Positions 63,036-64,000 of a DNA stretch of 64,000 nt are shown one piece after another. Within the stretch, counting starts at the first letter, position 1, and every line of letters begins with the position of its first letter. The stretch is from Bathynomus jamesi (taxonomy: Eukaryota > Arthropoda > Malacostraca > Isopoda > Cirolanidae): contig JAJOZX010000482.1 of assembly GCA_023014485.1 (NCBI GenBank), positions 1,157,501 through 1,221,500 on the forward strand, written 5' to 3'. The translations under genes and the position numbers were made by a program. Under the pieces are notes generated by a model that saw nothing but the letters and a program-made list of their open reading frames with translations, was not told where the DNA came from and did not search any database.

Positions 63036-64000
63036 CTAGGGGCACTCAGTATATTTTGCCCCACCCTTTTTTCTTAGCTAAATAATAGGCCATGGGGCTG
63101 AAATGTCTTTTGGGTTGTAAGTTTGAGCTTTCTGCACTTCACATAACTAGATTTTTCCAGTCTGAACCTCCCCTCCTTGTATAAAACTGCTTTTAAACAC
63201 CCTTGTATAAAACCAATGGTTACCGCAGCTTCGAAAATGGCATCTGACAGTGATGTGTGATGTAAACAGAGAACTGTTATTGAGTTCTTAACCGTAGTGA
63301 AGGAAACAGTTGGAAATATTTACAAACGTCTCCAAAACATTTCCAGAGATGCTGTTGTTGATCAAAGCACAGTTGGATGCTGGTCTAAATGTGTGAGATC
63401 ATCAGAGAGAGGGAGAGCCAGTCTCGATGATGAGCCATGCAGCAGTTGCCTGGCATTGGCTGTGACATCTCTCACTGTGCAATGTACTAACAGCATCATT
63501 CGATCAAATTGGCACATCACATACAAGGAGCTAGGAATTAGTGAAGGAAGTGTGAATATGATAATTCAGCAACTGGGATACTCAAAAGTGTGTTCACGGT
63601 TTGTTCCTCACCAACTAACTGAGGATCACAAAGCCCAAAGAAATTGCTTCCGAGTCATGGGTTCAATATGAGACAGAAGGGGATGACTTCCTTTCACAAA
63701 ATGTGACTGGGGATGAGACTTGGGTACATCACTTTGAACCAGAAACAAAATGCCAATCCATGGAGTGGCATCACACAGACTCCCCATGCAAGAAAAAGTT
63801 CAAAATGGCTCCCTCTGCCCGAAAGGTTATGGCCACCATCTTCTGGGACATGAAAGGGGTGATTCTGGTGGACATTATGAAGAAAGGACAAACAATCAAC
63901 TCAGAGGCATAGAGTATATTTCTACCCTACAGAGCCTCCAGAGACATATAAAGCAAGCAAGTTCGAGCAAGGAGAAAACTGGAAGACATTCTTCTTTGGC
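63036..64000 (+). mobile_element. mariner-like element, runs off the right edge
   Basis: Begins near 63036 (GGGGCACTCAGTATATTTTG, probable TIR) and contains a broken transposase from 63237. The 3' part and second TIR are outside the window. Confidence 0.7.
63237..63912 (+). pseudogene. mariner-like transposase N-terminal two thirds, broken
   Basis: Starts MASDSDV, then a stop, then KQRTVIEFLTVVKETVGNIY. HTH region DQSTVGCWSKCVR; LTEDHKAQR; after a frameshift near 63670, YETEGDDFLSQNVTGDETWV (first catalytic Asp in GDETW), HHFEPETKCQSMEWHH, MATIFWDMKGVILVDIM. A stop at 63910 precedes the expected second Asp region. Different from the mariner at 56392. Confidence 0.8.

Noticed and set aside
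1..64000. Bacterial-style operons, riboswitches or terminators
   Set aside because: Spliced exons, transposon types and base composition are those of an animal nuclear genome; short ORFs with start codons are random or transposon debris.

Overview
The window is nuclear DNA of an intron-rich animal whose introns are packed with transposons, probably an arthropod. The evidence is GT-AG exons of two conserved animal genes, CR1/Jockey-type non-LTR elements, mariner and hAT elements, and scattered TTAGG-like motifs. The species cannot be named from sequence alone.

Host genes. Only two are visible and they converge tail to tail. Ribosomal protein L12 (uL11) is on the + strand. Its two downstream coding exons are at 12015-12125 and 22638-22853, split by a 10.5 kb intron. 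Its first ~57 codons are not in the window, so everything from 1 to 12014 is probably intron 1 and upstream. CCDC93, the CCC-complex endosomal recycling subunit, is on the - strand. Eleven consecutive coding exons run from 62549 down to the stop at 23570, with introns up to 17.8 kb; its N-terminus lies beyond the right edge. All other coding-like sequence is mobile DNA.

Layout. 1-10815: a - strand Jockey-like element (family B) broken by a CR1-like copy, by a 4.3 kb DNA transposon (family T copy 1, itself holding a hAT fragment) and by a mariner scrap. 11515-11810: tRNA-derived SINE. 12550-15551: DNA transposon with CACTGGG termini and a two-exon gene. 15678-20576: hAT MITE, hAT fragment, non-LTR element D1 with a 2A-like motif, mariner-type MITE and pogo-like scrap. 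24899-28500: MITE, 134-bp-arm palindrome, CR1 copy 2, decayed RTE-like RT. 30095-43212: T copy 3, non-LTR G split by a solo LTR plus a foldback element (FB1), a rearranged mariner, then T copy 2 split by a 4.5 kb LTR element made of minisatellites. 44860-49960: non-LTR E split by D2, which is split by a second foldback element (FB2). 50925-54600: B copy 2 split by a chimeric CR1 insertion. 54766-58680: hAT MITE and mariner. 58690-61240: a second CR1 family. 63036-64000: a mariner running off the edge.

Most notable. (1) Family T encodes a transposase-like protein with D, D, CxxH and E landmarks and has TIRs with probable 4-bp target duplications. (2) FB1 and FB2 are foldback elements with arms of tandem 16-bp units, flanked by 9-bp and 8-bp duplications; deleting FB2 exactly restores its host reading frame. 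(3) A protein-less LTR element carries ~31 copies of a 42-bp hairpin repeat and ~17 copies of a 29-bp repeat; its insertion into T copy 2 is also resolvable to the base. The nesting gives a readable relative chronology of insertions.
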